Shown here piece by piece: positions 53,601 through 64,000 of a DNA stretch of 64,000 nucleotides. The notes beneath the pieces were generated by a model. The model was given only the letters and a program-made list of their open reading frames with translations, ran no database searches and was not told the DNA's origin. The DNA is from Phytohabitans flavus (GTDB lineage: Bacteria > Actinomycetota > Actinomycetes > Mycobacteriales > Micromonosporaceae): positions 790,001 to 854,000 of the forward strand of contig NZ_AP022870.1 of assembly GCF_011764545.1 (NCBI RefSeq). The letters run 5' to 3'. Each line of letters begins with the position of its first letter. Position 1 is the stretch's first letter. A program made the translations under genes and the position numbers.

Positions 53601-56600
53601 ACTGTTGCTGGTCAGCCGCTCCGGCCCGGCCGCTCCGGGCGCTGGCGAGCTTGTCGAGGAGCTGGCCGCGACCGGTGCGCAGGTCGAGCTCGTCGCCTGC
53701 GATGTAGCCGACCGGGAGGCACTCGCCGCACTGCTGGCCGGCCGTTCCTTGGCCGCTGTGGTGCACACGGCGGGTGTGGTCGACGACGGTGTAATCGAGT
53801 CGATCACCGCGGACCAGCTCGCCAACGTGTTCCGCCCGAAGGTGGACGCCGCCTGGCACCTGCACCAGCTCACCCGCGACATGCCCATCAAGGTGTTCGC
53901 GCTCTTCTCGGGCGCGGCCGGCGTGCTCGGCAACGCGGGCCAGGGCGCGTATGCGGCCGGCAACGCCTTCTTGGATGGGCTTGCCGCGGTTCGTTGGCAG
54001 CAGGGTTTGCCGGCGGTGGCGTTGGCGTGGGGCATGTGGCAGGCCGAGTCCGGTGGCATGGCAAGCCGGCTGTCGGAGGCCGACCGCCGCCGCTTGCAGC
54101 GCGCTGTGGTCGGGATGAGCGCCGAGCAGGGGTTGGCGTTGTTCGACGCCGGCCTGGCCAGCGGGCATGCGGCGGTGGTGCCGGCCCGGTTCGACCTGGC
54201 GGCGGTACGTGCCCAGGCGGCCACCTCGGGGGTGCCGTCAATACTGCGCGGCCTCGTACGGGCACCGCGCCGCGCCGCCGCTGAAGTGGGCACGGCCGGT
54301 GGTGGTTCGTCGTTGGCGCAGCGTTTGGCTGGGCTGGACGTCGTGCAGCGGCAGCAGGCGCTGCTGGATCTGGTACGTCGTCATGTGGCGGCTGTGCTCG
54401 GGCATGACTCGGTCGAGACCGTCGAGCCCAGCCGGGCGTTCAAGGAGCTGGGTTTCGACTCGCTCACCGCTGTCGAGCTACGCAACAACCTCAGCACCGC
54501 CACCGAGCTACGCCTACCCGCCACCCTGGTCTTCAACTACCCCAACGCGGCCAGCCTCGCCGCCCACCTCGGCGACCAGCTCTTCGGCACCGTCGAGGCG
54601 ACCTCGGCCCAAACCGTCGCGGCGACCGGCACCAGCGACGAGCCGATCGCGATCGTCGCGATGGCCTGCCGCTTTCCCGGCGCCGTGTCCAATGCGGACG
54701 AACTCTGGGCGCTCGTCGCCGAAGGGCGCGACGTGCTCTCCGGCTTCCCCCGCGACCGAGGCTGGGACGTCGACGGGCTCTTCGACCCGGATCCCGACCG
54801 GGCCGGCAAGAGCTACGTGCGCGAGGGCGGCTTCCTCTACGAGGCAGCCGACTTCGACCCGGCGTTCTTCGGGATCAGCCCGCGCGAGGCGTCCGCCATG
54901 GACCCCCAGCAGCGGCTGCTCCTCGAAGTCTCCTGGGAAGCGCTCGAACGGGCCGGCCTCGACCCCACCGCCCTGCACGGCAGCCAGACCGGCGTCTTCA
55001 CCGGCACCAACGGCCAGGACTACGCCGCGCGGCTCACCAACACCCCGGACAGCGTCGAGGGATACCTCGGGATCGGCAGCGCCGCCAGCGTGATGTCGGG
55101 CCGGGTCTCGTACGCGTTCGGCTTCGAAGGTCCCGCCGTCACAGTGGACACCGCGTGTTCCTCGTCGCTCGTCGCCATGCACCTCGCCGCCAACGCGCTG
55201 CGCCAGGGCGAGTGCACGCTCGCGCTCGCCGGCGGCGTCACGGTGATGTCGACCCCGGCCGGGTTCATCGCGTTCAGCCGGCAGCGCGGTCTGGCAAACG
55301 ACGGGCGCTGCAAGTCGTTCGCCGCCGCGGCCGACGGCACCGGCTGGGGCGAGGGCATCGGCGTCCTCGTCATGGAACGCCTCTCCGACGCGCGCCGCAA
55401 CGGGCACCAGGTGCTGGCGGTGCTGCGGGGGAGCGCGGTCAACCAGGACGGCGCCAGCAACGGACTCACCGCGCCGAACGGTCCGTCGCAGGAACGAGTG
55501 ATCCGCCAGGCCCTCGCGAACGCTCGCGTGTCCGCCGCCGAGGTCGACGTGGTGGAGGCGCACGGTACCGGCACAAGGCTTGGTGACCCGATCGAGGCGC
55601 AGGCCATCCTGGCCACCTACGGGCAGGGCCGTGAGCGTCCATTGTGGCTCGGCTCGGTGAAGTCGAACATCGGCCACACGCAGGCGGCGGCCGGTGTCGC
55701 GGGTGTGATCAAGATGGTGATGGCGATGCGGCACGGCATGCTGCCGCAGACATTGCACGTCGACGCCCCGACACCTGAGGTGGACTGGACGGCCGGCAGC
55801 GTCGAGCTGCTGACCGAGCCGGTGCGGTGGGCCGCCAACGGGCACCCACGCCGGGCCGGTGTCTCCTCGTTCGGGGTCAGCGGCACCAACGCACACGTGA
55901 TCCTGGAGGAAGGCGACGCACCCGCGCCAGCGCCCGTGGAGGAGCCGACGCCGGTCGTGCCGTGGCTTGTGTCGGCCAAGACCGAGGAGGCGTTGCGCGC
56001 CCAGCTGCTCCGGCTGGCGGACTTCGCCACGGAGTCCGGCGTACGGCCGGTGGACGTGGCGTACACGCTGGCAACCGCCAGGGCCCGCTTCGGACGCCGG
56101 GCGTTCGCGACCGGGTCCACTATGGACGACATCGCGGACCGGTTGCGGATGCTCGCCGAGCGCACCATCCCCGGCGTGACCTCCGACAGCGCCGGCCGGA
56201 TGGCGGTGATGTTCACCGGTCAGGGCTCGCAGCGCCTCGGCATGGGCCGTGAGCTGCACGGCGTCCTGCCGGCGTTCACTGCCACGTTCGACGAAGTGTG
56301 TGCCGCGTTCGACGGTCTGCTGCCGCGCCCGCTGGCGGAGGTGATGTGGTCCGACGCCGACGCGTTGGGCCAGACCTTGTACGCGCAGCCGGCCATTTTC
56401 GCGGTCGAGGTGGCCCTGTTCGCGCAGTTCGAGGCGTGGGGTGTCAGCCCGGACTTCGTGGCCGGTCATTCGATTGGCCAGATCGCGGCGTCCTATGTGT
56501 CCGGTGTCTTCGATCTGGCGGATGCGGCGCGGTTGGTGGCGGCGCGGGCGTCGTTGATGCAGGCATTGCCGTCTGGTGGGGCGATGCTCGCGGTGCGGGC

Positions 56601-59247
56601 GACCGAGGCGGAAGTGTTGCCGCACCTGACTGACCTCGTGTCTGTGGCGGCGGTGAACGGGCCGGCGTCGGTGGTGGTGGCCGGTGACGGTGCTCAGATC
56701 GACGCGCTCGAAAGCTTCTTCAGGGGTGAGGGTCGGAAGGTCAAGCGGCTGACGGTCTCGCACGCGTTCCATTCGCCGTTGATGGATCCGATGCTGGATG
56801 ACTTCGCCGCCGCCCTGGCGGACGTCACGTTCCGGCAGCCGCTGCTGCCCTTCCCGGAAAGCGAGCCGGTCACGACCGGCGCCTACTGGGTCGAGCACGT
56901 CCGCCGGCCGGTACGGTTCGCCGACACCGTGGAGTGGCTGGTCGGGCAGGGAGTCGACACATTCCTGGAGATCGGCCCCGACGGTGTGCTCAGCGGGATG
57001 ATCCCCGAGTGCCTGCCGGAGAGCAGCCAGGACGCCGTCATCGTGGCGTCCCTGCGCGCCGACCGCCCCGAGCCCGACACGCTCATCACCGCGGCCGCCG
57101 CCCTCGACGCGCACGGCACCGGCGTCGACTGGCCGGCCGTCTTCCGCCCCTGGCGACCGCGCGTCGTCGAGCTGCCGACCTACGCGTTCCAGCACAGCCG
57201 CTACTGGCTCGACGAGACCGGCGCGGAGCAGGGCCTCGCCGGCCCGACGGTCGAGTCCCGGTTCTGGGAGGCGGTCGAGAGCGAAGACCTGGACACGTTC
57301 ACCCGCGTCCTCAACATGGACGGCGACGCACCGCTCAGCGCGGTCCTCCCTGCCATCTCGCTGTGGCGCCGCGAGCAGCGCGCCGCCAGCACGATCAACG
57401 GCTGGCGGCACCGGGAGCAGTGGACGCTGCTGCCGGAGCCCGCCACGGCCCGAGTCAGCGGTCACTGGCTGCTGGTCATCCCGACCGAGCTGATCGACAG
57501 CGAGCTCGTCCGGGAGATCCGGGGCTCGCTCAGCGCCACCATGCTGCCCGTACCGGACGACGCCGACCGGGTCACCGTCGCCGACGCGCTCACCGCGGCC
57601 GTCGCCGACGATCCGGTCACCGGCGTGCTGTCCCTGCTCGCGTTCCGCGACGGCGTCCACCCCCGACACTCCGAGCTGGACGGTGGCCTGGCTGGCACCG
57701 TCGTACTCGCCCAGGCGCTGCACGACGCGGGCCTGGCGGCTCCACTGTGGTGCCTCACCCACGGCGCGGTGGCGGTGCGGGAAGGTGAGGCCGCAAGCGC
57801 GTCCCAGGCCGAGATCTGGGGGCTCGGCCGGACCATCGCCGCCGAGCTGCCGCAGAGCTGGGGAGGCCTGCTCGACGTGCCCGAGGCGGTCGACGCGCGT
57901 CTGGCCACCCGGATCCGCGACGTACTGGCGAGCGCCGCCGGGAGCGAGGACCGGCTCGCCGTACGCGACACCGGTGTCTTCGCGCACCGGCTCGTACCGG
58001 CGCCACTCGACGAGGCCGGCCAGACACCGCCCGCCTGGCACCCCGAGGGCACGACACTTGTCATCGGAGGTACCGGCGAGGTCGGTGCCCACATCGCCCG
58101 CGAGCTGGCCCGGGCCGGCGCCCAGCGGCTGGTGCTCGCGAGCCGGCCAGACACGGACACCGGCCCACTGCGCGACGAACTCGCCGCGCTCGGCGCCGGT
58201 GACGTGCGCGGCGTCGACTGCGACGCGACCGACTACGCGGCACTGGCATCCCTGGCGGACCGGCTGGCGCAGGACGGGCCACCGCTGTCGACCATCGTGT
58301 ACGCGGCGGCAGCCGGCGACCCGGTGGCGCTCGCCGACCTTGACCTCGCCACCTTCGCCACGGCCATCGGCGTCAAGACGGCCGGCGCCCGAAACGCCGT
58401 CGCGCTCGCCCAGGAGCGAAACGTCGACACGCTCCTGCTCGTCTCCTCCGGCGCCGACCTCTTCGCCGAACGGGGACAGGCGGCGAACGCCGTGGGCGAC
58501 GCATACCTGCGGGCCGCCGGACCGTCGATCTCCGTGGCCTGGTGCCGGCCCTGGTCCGGCCTCCGCGCCCTCTCGCCCGACCTCGCCGCGCTCGCAGTGG
58601 TCCGTACGATCGCCGCGGGCGGACCGGACATCGTGCTGGCCGACGTCGAACCGGTCACCGCGACAGCCGCGACGGCCGACGAGGGGGAGGCACCGGACGC
58701 CGGCGAACAGTGGCGGGCCGCCGCGCTATGGCGAAACGCCGAAGACCGCGGCGCCGCACTCCTCGACCTCGTACGAGACCTGGCCGCCCAGGTGCTCGGC
58801 CACTCCACAGTGGACGGCATCGAAGTCGAGCGCGGCTTCCTGGAGCAGGGCTTCGACTCCCTCACCGGCGTCGAGCTGCGCAACCGGCTCAAGCAGGCGA
58901 CCGGTCTGGCCATCCCGTCGACGCTCATCTTCAACTACCCGGCGCCGGTCAACGTCGCGCAGTACCTCGCCGACGTCCTGAAGCACCAGGAGGCGGCCGA
59001 CGCGCCGGGCGCTGCCGAGCTCGACCGGCTCGAAAGCGTCCTCACCAGCGCCGACCCGGACGCCGCCGAGCGGGTCGTCGCGCGCATGCAGGACCTCCTC
59101 GCGAAATGGAGAGCCGTGCCAGATCTGGAGATCGGGGGCGTCCCGGAACGGGATCTCCAGTCCGCCACCGTCGACGAGGTCTTCGACTTCATCGACGAGG
59201 AACTCGGGCTGTCGCTACGCCACGCCAACGACGCCGACCCTGCCTGA
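47431..59247 (+). CDS. Modular type I PKS, 3' part: rest of module 1, modules 2 and 3
   Basis: Authentic sequence begins about 47524, continuing the DH of module 1. KR1 (48370-48960) has [12 protein letters not shown] (B-type) and Ser/Tyr/Asn intact; ACP1 Ser at 49321. Module 2: KS (49498-50765, Cys at 50014), AT (51070-51985, YASH at 51640: methylmalonyl), DH (52160-52970), KR2 (53510-54100) with FSGAAG, Gly at 53911 in place of the catalytic Ser; ACP2 Ser at 54460. Module 3: KS (54640-55905), AT (56200-57140, HAFH at 56761: malonyl, GHSIGQ), no DH, KR3 (58040-58600) with Asn at 58486 for Tyr and Asp at 58498 for Asn, so inactive; ACP3 Ser at 58858. The C-terminal 85 residues are a helical docking domain ([15 protein letters not shown]). 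There is no thioesterase, so the chain passes to the next protein. Confidence 0.93.
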   Translation: MAAGRRRCGAGGRLLRAACRRGCGVRSGVPGLGQVWRRGEEVFAEVALPEGERTAGFGLHPVLLDAALQAWFRVHADGQLRMPFAWSGVSLFAAGARALRVRLAAAADGGVAVSVADHSGAVVAAAESLVLRPVSAEQLDTARRSDDGLHVVDWVTVAAGSGPRLPVVSDLSVFDEVERVPATVVYRPAPVESTLPEDVWRFSAVVLASLQAWLADERCAGGRLVVVTGGAVAVSSQEPVTDLAAAAVWGLVRAAQSEHPGRFVLADVDSDPGSVAALDGLVGLDEPQLAVRGGVGYAPRLARLTQTTSPLEWDPDGTVLVTGATGGLGVQVARHLVSTRGVRRLLLVSRSGPAAPAAAELVEELAAAGAQVELVACDVADREALAALLAGRSLAAVVHTAGVVDDGVIESITADQLANVFRPKVDAAWNLHQLTRDMPLTAFVVYSSAAAILGSPGQGAYAAGNAFLDGLAAVRRGLGLPAVALAWGMWQAESGGMASRLSEADRRRLQRAVVGMSAEQGLALFDAGLASGRAAVVPARFDLAAVRAQAATSGVPSMLRGLVRAPRRAAVEVGTAGGGSSLAQRLAGLDVVQRQQALLDLVRRHVAAVLGHDSVETVEPGRAFKELGFDSLTAVELRNNLSTATELRLPATLTFNHPTSNALADYLGKQLLGTTGETVVRAPVAVAADEPIAIVGLACRFPGDVRSPDDLWQMLVTGGDGVSALPDNRGWDVEELFDPDPDRAGRSYVREGGFLYDVADFDPAFFGISPREASAMDPQQRLLLEVSWEALERAGLDPTALHGSQTGVFTGTHGQDYAGLLDQAPEGAEGYLVTGSAGSVMSGRVSYTFGFEGPAVTVDTACSSSLVALHLAAQALRAGECSLALAGGVSIMSTPEGLIAFSRQRGLAADGRCKAFAAGADGFGMAEGAGIVVVERLSDAHANGHTVLAVLRGSAVNQDGASNGLTAPNGPSQERVIRQALANARLTASDVDAVEAHGTGTKLGDPIEAQALLATYGQDRSTPLKLGSVKSNIGHTQAAAGIAGVIKMVLAMRHGLLPRTLHVDAPTPEVDWTAGSVELLTEPVEWAASGHPRRAGVSAFGVSGTNAHVILEEGDAPEPVVEDSAPVVPWVLSAKSEPALRAQAARLARFAASDEGVRPVDVGWSLLSRSRMPHRAVVAGRDVWELSAALRGFADADPEAAGAVVSGPGVGAGRGVVFVFPGQGSQWAGMAAELLEDSPVFGAAFDECAAALSSFVDWDLREAVADPVLLERVDVVQPVLWAVMVSLAQVWRSYGVEPAAVVGHSQGEIAAACVAGALSLRDGARVVALRSKALRELAGGGAMVSVAASVERVEELLEGHDGVSIAAVNGPGSVVVAGLTGPVDGFVAALDAAGVRNRRIAVDYASHSVQVEAIEAQLAEALAPVKPQAAHTAWYSTVERSWVDGTQADAGYWYRNLRQTVWFAAATEALLDEGFRGFVEASAHPVLTIGVQESIDAAGAPAWVTGTLRRDEGGAQRLFTSLGVAYANGVDVTWNDAFTGIQPQTVELPTYAFQHSRYWLDVTGSTAGDVTGAGLTAAEHPILGAAVALADGDRVVLTGRISLKTHPWLAEHAVMGTVLMPGTAFVELAIRAGDEAGAGHLEELTIQSPLVLPERGAVLLQISVGQPDTAGRREIAIWSRADDGGHSEWTQHAAGVVSAERGVAVSDPGLTQWPPVGADAVSVDGFYERLAADGVEYGPAFQGLRQVWRRGEEVFAEVALPEGERTAGFGLHPVLLDAALQAWFRVHADGQLRMPFAWSGVSLFAAGARALRVRLAAAADGGVAVSVADHSGTVVAAAESLVLRPVSAEQLGTARQANDGLHIVDWVQLAVAASGQPLPVVPDLSVFDEVERVPATVAYRPAPVETSLPEDVRRFSAAVLATLQTWLADERCTGGRLVVVTSGAVAVSPQEPTTNLAAAAVWGLVRAAQSEHPGRFVLADVDSDPGSVAALDGLVGLDEPQLAVRGGVGYAPRLARLTQTATPLEWDPDGTVLVTGATGGLGVQVARHLVNTRGVRRLLLVSRSGPAAPGAGELVEELAATGAQVELVACDVADREALAALLAGRSLAAVVHTAGVVDDGVIESITADQLANVFRPKVDAAWHLHQLTRDMPIKVFALFSGAAGVLGNAGQGAYAAGNAFLDGLAAVRWQQGLPAVALAWGMWQAESGGMASRLSEADRRRLQRAVVGMSAEQGLALFDAGLASGHAAVVPARFDLAAVRAQAATSGVPSILRGLVRAPRRAAAEVGTAGGGSSLAQRLAGLDVVQRQQALLDLVRRHVAAVLGHDSVETVEPSRAFKELGFDSLTAVELRNNLSTATELRLPATLVFNYPNAASLAAHLGDQLFGTVEATSAQTVAATGTSDEPIAIVAMACRFPGAVSNADELWALVAEGRDVLSGFPRDRGWDVDGLFDPDPDRAGKSYVREGGFLYEAADFDPAFFGISPREASAMDPQQRLLLEVSWEALERAGLDPTALHGSQTGVFTGTNGQDYAARLTNTPDSVEGYLGIGSAASVMSGRVSYAFGFEGPAVTVDTACSSSLVAMHLAANALRQGECTLALAGGVTVMSTPAGFIAFSRQRGLANDGRCKSFAAAADGTGWGEGIGVLVMERLSDARRNGHQVLAVLRGSAVNQDGASNGLTAPNGPSQERVIRQALANARVSAAEVDVVEAHGTGTRLGDPIEAQAILATYGQGRERPLWLGSVKSNIGHTQAAAGVAGVIKMVMAMRHGMLPQTLHVDAPTPEVDWTAGSVELLTEPVRWAANGHPRRAGVSSFGVSGTNAHVILEEGDAPAPAPVEEPTPVVPWLVSAKTEEALRAQLLRLADFATESGVRPVDVAYTLATARARFGRRAFATGSTMDDIADRLRMLAERTIPGVTSDSAGRMAVMFTGQGSQRLGMGRELHGVLPAFTATFDEVCAAFDGLLPRPLAEVMWSDADALGQTLYAQPAIFAVEVALFAQFEAWGVSPDFVAGHSIGQIAASYVSGVFDLADAARLVAARASLMQALPSGGAMLAVRATEAEVLPHLTDLVSVAAVNGPASVVVAGDGAQIDALESFFRGEGRKVKRLTVSHAFHSPLMDPMLDDFAAALADVTFRQPLLPFPESEPVTTGAYWVEHVRRPVRFADTVEWLVGQGVDTFLEIGPDGVLSGMIPECLPESSQDAVIVASLRADRPEPDTLITAAAALDAHGTGVDWPAVFRPWRPRVVELPTYAFQHSRYWLDETGAEQGLAGPTVESRFWEAVESEDLDTFTRVLNMDGDAPLSAVLPAISLWRREQRAASTINGWRHREQWTLLPEPATARVSGHWLLVIPTELIDSELVREIRGSLSATMLPVPDDADRVTVADALTAAVADDPVTGVLSLLAFRDGVHPRHSELDGGLAGTVVLAQALHDAGLAAPLWCLTHGAVAVREGEAASASQAEIWGLGRTIAAELPQSWGGLLDVPEAVDARLATRIRDVLASAAGSEDRLAVRDTGVFAHRLVPAPLDEAGQTPPAWHPEGTTLVIGGTGEVGAHIARELARAGAQRLVLASRPDTDTGPLRDELAALGAGDVRGVDCDATDYAALASLADRLAQDGPPLSTIVYAAAAGDPVALADLDLATFATAIGVKTAGARNAVALAQERNVDTLLLVSSGADLFAERGQAANAVGDAYLRAAGPSISVAWCRPWSGLRALSPDLAALAVVRTIAAGGPDIVLADVEPVTATAATADEGEAPDAGEQWRAAALWRNAEDRGAALLDLVRDLAAQVLGHSTVDGIEVERGFLEQGFDSLTGVELRNRLKQATGLAIPSTLIFNYPAPVNVAQYLADVLKHQEAADAPGAAELDRLESVLTSADPDAAERVVARMQDLLAKWRAVPDLEIGGVPERDLQSATVDEVFDFIDEELGLSLRHANDADPA

Positions 59248-59263
59248 CCGCCGAGGTGCGCAA

Positions 59264-62200
59264 ATGAGTAAAGAAGAGAAGCTCGTCGACTACCTGAAGG
59301 TCGTCACCGCGGACCTCCAGCGCACCCGCCGGCGGCTCAAGGAGCTCGAGTCCGACGACCAGGACCCGATCGTGGTCGTCGGCATGGGTTGCCGCTTCCC
59401 CGGAGACGTGCGCAGCCCCGAAGACCTCTGGCAGCTCGTCGCCACCGGCGGCGACGGCGTGACCGAGTTTCCGCCCGACCGGGGCTGGGACGTCGACGCC
59501 ATCTACGACCCCGACCCGGACCAGCTCGGCAAGACGTACGTGAAGGAAGGCGGCTTCATCCACGGCGCCGGTGAGTTCGACGCGGACTTTTTCGGTATCA
59601 ACCCGCGCGAAGCCCTGGCCATGGACCCCCAGCAGCGGCTGCTGCTGGAGACCTCGTGGGAGGCGTTCGAGCAGGCCGGGATCGACCCGGCCGGGATGCG
59701 CGGCGAGGCCGTCGGCGTCTTCGTCGGCACGAGCATGCAGGACTACGGCGCGCTGGTGAAGACCGCCCCGCAGGGCATCGAGGGCTACTTCACCGTCGGC
59801 AACGCCGCCAGCGTCATGTCGGGCCGGCTCGCGTACACGTTCGGGTTCGAGGGCCCGGCGATGACCGTCGACACCGCCTGCTCCTCGTCACTGGTGGCCC
59901 TGCACGTCGCGATCCAGGCGCTGCGCAAGCGGGAGTGCTCACTCGCTCTGGTCGGCGGCGTCGCCATCATGGCCACACCCGCCGGCTTTGTGGAGTTCAG
60001 CCGGCAGCGCGGGCTCGCCGCCAACGGCCGCTGCAAGTCCTTTGCCGCCGCCGCCGACGGGACCGGCTGGGGCGAGGGTGTCGGCGTCATCCTCGTCGAG
60101 CGCCTCTCCGAGGCCCGCAAGCACGGCCACCGGGTCCTCGCGATCGTCCGGGGCACCGCGGTCAACCAGGACGGTGCCAGCAGCGGCCTCACCGCGCCGA
60201 ACGGTCCCGCGCAGGAACGGGTCATCCGGCAGGCCCTGGCCGAGGCCCGGCTGACCGCCGCCGACATCGACGTCGTGGAGGCGCACGGCACCGGCACCAC
60301 CCTCGGCGACCCGATCGAGGCAGAGGCGCTGCTGGCCACGTACGGGCGGGGTCGGGAAAAGCCGCTGTGGCTCGGCTCGATGAAGTCGAACATCGGCCAC
60401 ACCCAGGCCGCCGCCGGCGTCGCCGGGATCATCAAGATGGTCATGGCGATGCGGCACGGCATGCTGCCACGGACGCTGCACGTCGACGCCCCGACACCCG
60501 AGGTCGACTGGACGGCCGGCGCGATCGAGCTGCTGACCGAGCCGGTCGAGTGGAGCCCCAACGGGCATCCGCGCCGGGCCGGTGTCTCCTCGTTCGGCGT
60601 GAGCGGCACCAACGCGCACGTGATCCTCGAAGAGGGCGACGCCCCGGAGCCGGTGGTGGAGGATTCGGCCCCGGTGGTGCCGTGGGTGCTCTCGGCCAGG
60701 AGCGAGGCGGCGCTGCGCGGCCAGGCCGCGCGGCTGGCGTCGTTCGTCGCCGGCGGCGAGTCGAAGCCGGTGGACGTGGGCTGGTCGCTGCTGTCCCGGT
60801 CGCGGATGCCGCACCGGGCGGTGGTCGCGGGTCGTGACGTGGCGGAGCTGAGCGCGGCGCTGCGGGGTTTCGCCGACGCCGATCCCGAAGGTGCGGGTCC
60901 GGGTGGGGGTGCTGGTCGGGGTGTGGTGTTCGTGTTCCCCGGTCAGGGCTCGCAGTGGGTCGGCATGGCCGTGGAAATGCTTGAGGACTCGCCGGTGTTC
61001 GCGGCGGCGTTCGACGATTGCGCGTCCGCCCTAGCGCCCTTCGTGGACTGGGATCTGCGGGACGCCGTCGCCGATCCGGAGCTGCTGGAGCGGGTCGACG
61101 TGGTCCAGCCGGTGCTGTGGGCGGTCATGGTCTCCCTGGCCCAGGTGTGGCAGTCCTACGATGTCAAGCCGGCCGCAGTCGTTGGTCACTCGCAGGGTGA
61201 GATCGCCGCCGCCTGTGTCGCGGGTGCGCTGTCGCTTGAGGACGGTGCGCGGGTGGTTGCGCTTCGGTCGAAGGCGTTGCGGGAGCTGGCCGGCGGCGGC
61301 GCGATGGTGTCGGTGGCGGCGTCGGTGGAGCGGGTCGAGGAGCTGCTCGAAGGCCACGACGGTGTGTCGATCGCAGCAGTCAACGGCCCTGGTTCGGTGG
61401 TGGTGGCTGGCCTTGTCGCGCCGGTGGACGAGTTCGTCAGGTTCCTGGACGCGCGGGAGGTACGCAACCGGCGAATCGCGGTGGACTATGCGTCGCACTC
61501 GGTGCAGGTGGAGGCGATCGAAGCTCAGCTCGTCGAGGTGCTGGCGCCGGTAAAGCCACGGGCCGCCCAAACAGCTTGGTACTCCACTGTGGAGCGCCGT
61601 TGGGTCGACGGTACGCAGGCGGATGCCGGTTACTGGTACCGAAACCTGCGCCAGACGGTGTGGTTCGCGGCCGCCACGGAAACGTTGCTGGACGAGGGTT
61701 TCCGGGGTTTCGTGGAGGCCAGCGCCCACCCGGTACTGACGATTGGCATCCAGGACAGCATCGACGCGGCCGCCGCGCCGGCGTGGGTGACCGGCACGCT
61801 GCGCCGCGACGAGGGCGGCCCGCAACGCCTGTTCACGAGCCTCGGCGTGGCGTACGCCAACGGGGTCGACGTCACCTGGAAGCACGCGTTCGACGGCGTG
61901 CAGCCACGGACCGTCGAGCTGCCCACGTACGCGTTCCAGCACAGCCGCTACTGGCTCACCCCGCCCGCCGGCTCCGGCGACGTCACCGCCGCCGGCCTCG
62001 GCAGCGCCGGCCACCCGCTGCTCGGCGCGGCCGTCACCCTCGCCGACGGCGACGGGGTGCTGCTCACGGGCAGGATCTCCCTCAAGACCCACCCGTGGCT
62101 CGCCGACCACGCCGTCATGGGCACCGTGCTGCTGCCCGGCACCGCCTTCGTCGAGCTGGCCGTCCGCGCCGGCGACGAGATCGGCGCCGACCACCTCGAA

Positions 62201-64000
62201 GAGCTCCTCATCCAGGCCCCGCTCGTGCTGCCCGAGCGCGGCGGCGTACAGGTGCAGATCAGCGTCGGCCAGCCCGGCCCCGCCGGCCGCCGCGAGATCG
62301 CCATCTGGTCCCGCGTCGAAGACGGCGACCCGGAGTGGACCCGGCACGCCGAGGGCGTCCTCGCCACGACCCGGACCACCCCGGCCAGCACCGACGAGCT
62401 GGCGACCTGGCCGCCGCCGGGCGCCGAACCGGTCGCCATGGACGGCTGGTACGAGCGGCTCGTCCCGCTCGGCTTCGAGTACGGGCCGGTGTTCCAGGGC
62501 CTGCGGGCGGTGTGGCGCCGCGGCGAGGAGGTCTTCGCCGAGGTGACGCTCCCGGAGAGCCACCGCGCCGACGCGGCCCGCTTCGGGCTCCACCCGGCCC
62601 TGCTCGACGCCGCCCTGCATGCCTCCGGCGCCGGTGACTGGCGGGGCAACGGACTCGAAGGCCTCCCGTTCACCTGGAACGGGGTCCGGCTCAACGCCGC
62701 CGGCGCCGCCACCCTGCACGTCCGCCTCAGCCCGGCGCCCGGCGGGGGCATGGCCCTGCTCGTCGCGGACGCGTCCGGTGCACCGGTTGCGCAGATCGAC
62801 TCGCTCGTGCTGCGCCCGGTCTCGACGCAGCAGCTCGACACCGCCCGCGCCGGCTCCGACGCGCTCTACCGGATGGACTGGGTCACCCTGCCCACCCCTG
62901 AGCGCCCGGTCAGCGGCGACACCTGGGTCCTCGCCGGAGCCGGCACCACCGACCTGGCCGCCCGCCTCACCACGGCCGGCATCCGGGCCTTCTCCTACCC
63001 CGACCTGGCCACCGCCGCCGCCCAGCACCGCGACAAGCCCGCCACGGTCGTCCTCGCCACGCCCGCGGTACACGGCAACGCCGGCCGCCCGGCACTGCCC
63101 GACGAGGTACGCGCGGCGACCGCCCATGCCCTGGACGGACTCCGGACCTGGCTGGACGAGCAGCCCTGGCCCGACCTGCCGCTCGTCGTGCTGACCTGCG
63201 GCGCGGTACCCGCCACGGCCGGCGAACCCGTCACCGACCTGGCCGGCGCCGCCATCTGGGGCCTCGTCCGCTCGGCCCAGGCGGAAAACCCGGACCAGTT
63301 CGTGCTCGCCGACCTCGACGCCGCACCCGCCTCGGCGGCCACGCTCGCCGCCGCCGTCGACGGGGGCGAACCGCAGCTCGCCGTCCGGCAGGGGACGCTC
63401 GTCGTACCCCGGCTCGCCCGCGCCAACGCCGGCGGGCTGCTCGTACCACCGATCGGCTCGGCGGCTTGGCGGATCGAGACCACCGGCCGCGGCACGCTCG
63501 ACGACGTCCACCTCGCCGACGCGCCGGCCGCCGCGGCGGCACTGGAGCCCGGCCAGGTGCGCATCGCGGTCCGCGCCGCCGGCCTCAACTTCCGCGACGT
63601 CCTCGTCGCCCTCGGCATGTACCCGGACAAGGCGGCACTGGCCGGCTCCGAGGGCGCCGGCGTCGTGGTCGAGGTCGGGCCGGACGTCACCGGCCTCGCC
63701 CCCGGCGACCGGGTCATGGGACTGCTCACCGGTGGCTTCGGCCCGCTCGCCGTCACCGATCAGCGGATGCTCGTGCGGATGCCGGACGGCTGGACGTTCG
63801 AGACCGCCGCGTCCGTGCCGATCGTCTACCTCACCGCCATGTACGGCCTCGTCGACCTGGCCGGCCTCCGGTCCGGCGAGACCGTGCTGATCCACGCCGG
63901 CACGGGCGGCGTCGGCATGGCCGCCACCCAGCTCGCCCGGCACCTCGGCGCCCGGGTACTGGCGACGGCGAGCCCCGGCAAGTGGGACACGCTGCGAGAC
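59264..64000 (+). CDS. Modular type I PKS, module 4 (runs off the window)
   Basis: Open from ATG 59264 to the window end (1579 codons) with no stop. It starts with an N-terminal coiled-coil docking helix ([20 protein letters not shown]), the partner type of the docking tail at the end of the previous PKS. Then KS (59369-60635, Cys at 59879), AT (60915-61830, GHSQGE, YASH from 61487: methylmalonyl), DH (62020-62850, [10 protein letters not shown] and LLDAALH intact) and an ER beginning about 63480 ([25 protein letters not shown]). KR and ACP must follow outside. A full reducing loop is predicted. It lies 16 bases after the previous stop in the same operon. Confidence 0.93.
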   Translation, partial: MSKEEKLVDYLKVVTADLQRTRRRLKELESDDQDPIVVVGMGCRFPGDVRSPEDLWQLVATGGDGVTEFPPDRGWDVDAIYDPDPDQLGKTYVKEGGFIHGAGEFDADFFGINPREALAMDPQQRLLLETSWEAFEQAGIDPAGMRGEAVGVFVGTSMQDYGALVKTAPQGIEGYFTVGNAASVMSGRLAYTFGFEGPAMTVDTACSSSLVALHVAIQALRKRECSLALVGGVAIMATPAGFVEFSRQRGLAANGRCKSFAAAADGTGWGEGVGVILVERLSEARKHGHRVLAIVRGTAVNQDGASSGLTAPNGPAQERVIRQALAEARLTAADIDVVEAHGTGTTLGDPIEAEALLATYGRGREKPLWLGSMKSNIGHTQAAAGVAGIIKMVMAMRHGMLPRTLHVDAPTPEVDWTAGAIELLTEPVEWSPNGHPRRAGVSSFGVSGTNAHVILEEGDAPEPVVEDSAPVVPWVLSARSEAALRGQAARLASFVAGGESKPVDVGWSLLSRSRMPHRAVVAGRDVAELSAALRGFADADPEGAGPGGGAGRGVVFVFPGQGSQWVGMAVEMLEDSPVFAAAFDDCASALAPFVDWDLRDAVADPELLERVDVVQPVLWAVMVSLAQVWQSYDVKPAAVVGHSQGEIAAACVAGALSLEDGARVVALRSKALRELAGGGAMVSVAASVERVEELLEGHDGVSIAAVNGPGSVVVAGLVAPVDEFVRFLDAREVRNRRIAVDYASHSVQVEAIEAQLVEVLAPVKPRAAQTAWYSTVERRWVDGTQADAGYWYRNLRQTVWFAAATETLLDEGFRGFVEASAHPVLTIGIQDSIDAAAAPAWVTGTLRRDEGGPQRLFTSLGVAYANGVDVTWKHAFDGVQPRTVELPTYAFQHSRYWLTPPAGSGDVTAAGLGSAGHPLLGAAVTLADGDGVLLTGRISLKTHPWLADHAVMGTVLLPGTAFVELAVRAGDEIGADHLEELLIQAPLVLPERGGVQVQISVGQPGPAGRREIAIWSRVEDGDPEWTRHAEGVLATTRTTPASTDELATWPPPGAEPVAMDGWYERLVPLGFEYGPVFQGLRAVWRRGEEVFAEVTLPESHRADAARFGLHPALLDAALHASGAGDWRGNGLEGLPFTWNGVRLNAAGAATLHVRLSPAPGGGMALLVADASGAPVAQIDSLVLRPVSTQQLDTARAGSDALYRMDWVTLPTPERPVSGDTWVLAGAGTTDLAARLTTAGIRAFSYPDLATAAAQHRDKPATVVLATPAVHGNAGRPALPDEVRAATAHALDGLRTWLDEQPWPDLPLVVLTCGAVPATAGEPVTDLAGAAIWGLVRSAQAENPDQFVLADLDAAPASAATLAAAVDGGEPQLAVRQGTLVVPRLARANAGGLLVPPIGSAAWRIETTGRGTLDDVHLADAPAAAAALEPGQVRIAVRAAGLNFRDVLVALGMYPDKAALAGSEGAGVVVEVGPDVTGLAPGDRVMGLLTGGFGPLAVTDQRMLVRMPDGWTFETAASVPIVYLTAMYGLVDLAGLRSGETVLIHAGTGGVGMAATQLARHLGARVLATASPGKWDTLRD

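Noticed and set aside
54514-58092. 1192-codon antisense frame within the PKS, and other long antisense frames there
   Set aside because: Typical GC-rich shadow frames of PKS modules; the plus strand has complete catalytic motifs.

Overview
The window is high-GC actinobacterial DNA. It carries the 3' end of an rRNA operon, ATGA-type gene overlaps, GTG starts, and the gene order HAD phosphatase / small protein / tlyA / nadK known from mycobacteria and Micromonosporaceae. A Micromonosporaceae-like filamentous actinomycete is the best guess; this is inferred from gene content, not from a database search.

Region 1 (1-11.1 kb) is mostly housekeeping. It holds the 23S rRNA 3' part and 5S rRNA with a strong terminator, then a very long Arg/Gly-rich, TPR-like, Asp-rich protein translationally coupled to a HAD phosphatase. 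Next come an SCP2-like protein, a phasin-like protein with a histone-like tail, a 74-aa protein, tlyA, nadK and an LtrA-family membrane protein. The usual recN does not follow nadK.

Region 2 (11.1-33.6 kb) is accessory and probably the left arm of a biosynthetic cluster. It contains an acyl-CoA carboxylase beta subunit, a MatB-like acyl-CoA synthetase in an operon with an FtsX-type ABC transporter, and a two-component system. It also has a LAL-family regulator with a TTA codon, an MFS exporter, a cytochrome P450, a quinone-oxidoreductase-like protein, a serine hydrolase, a DrrAB-type ABC exporter, and two related unknown proteins, one of them with a signal peptide.

Region 3 (33.6-64 kb) is the biosynthetic core. 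A six-gene minus-strand operon (dpgA, dpgB, dpgC, a benzoylformate-decarboxylase-like gene, an aldehyde dehydrogenase, dpgD) is predicted to turn malonyl-CoA into 3,5-dihydroxybenzoate. Facing away from it is a type I modular PKS whose loading module starts with a CoA-ligase domain suited to such an acid. As read, the PKS is CoL-KR(dead)-ACP / KS-AT(methylmalonyl)-DH-KR-ACP / KS-AT(methylmalonyl)-DH-KR(altered)-ACP / KS-AT(malonyl)-KR(dead)-ACP. A second protein follows, KS-AT(methylmalonyl)-DH-ER..., cut by the window end. The logic resembles the 3,5-dihydroxybenzoate-primed pathways of kendomycin and venemycin.

Three cross-cutting signals stand out. (a) A dispersed non-coding repeat occurs in three intergenic regions with a conserved-ended hairpin whose inner stem differs but stays paired; one copy is a perfect 60-bp palindrome. 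(b) A CCCCTA-type motif recurs, often as direct repeats about 10-11 bp apart, in the promoter regions of the putative cluster. (c) Five single-base losses in short homopolymers frameshift an ABC permease, a histidine kinase (twice), its response regulator and the first PKS gene; sequencing or assembly error is the simplest explanation.
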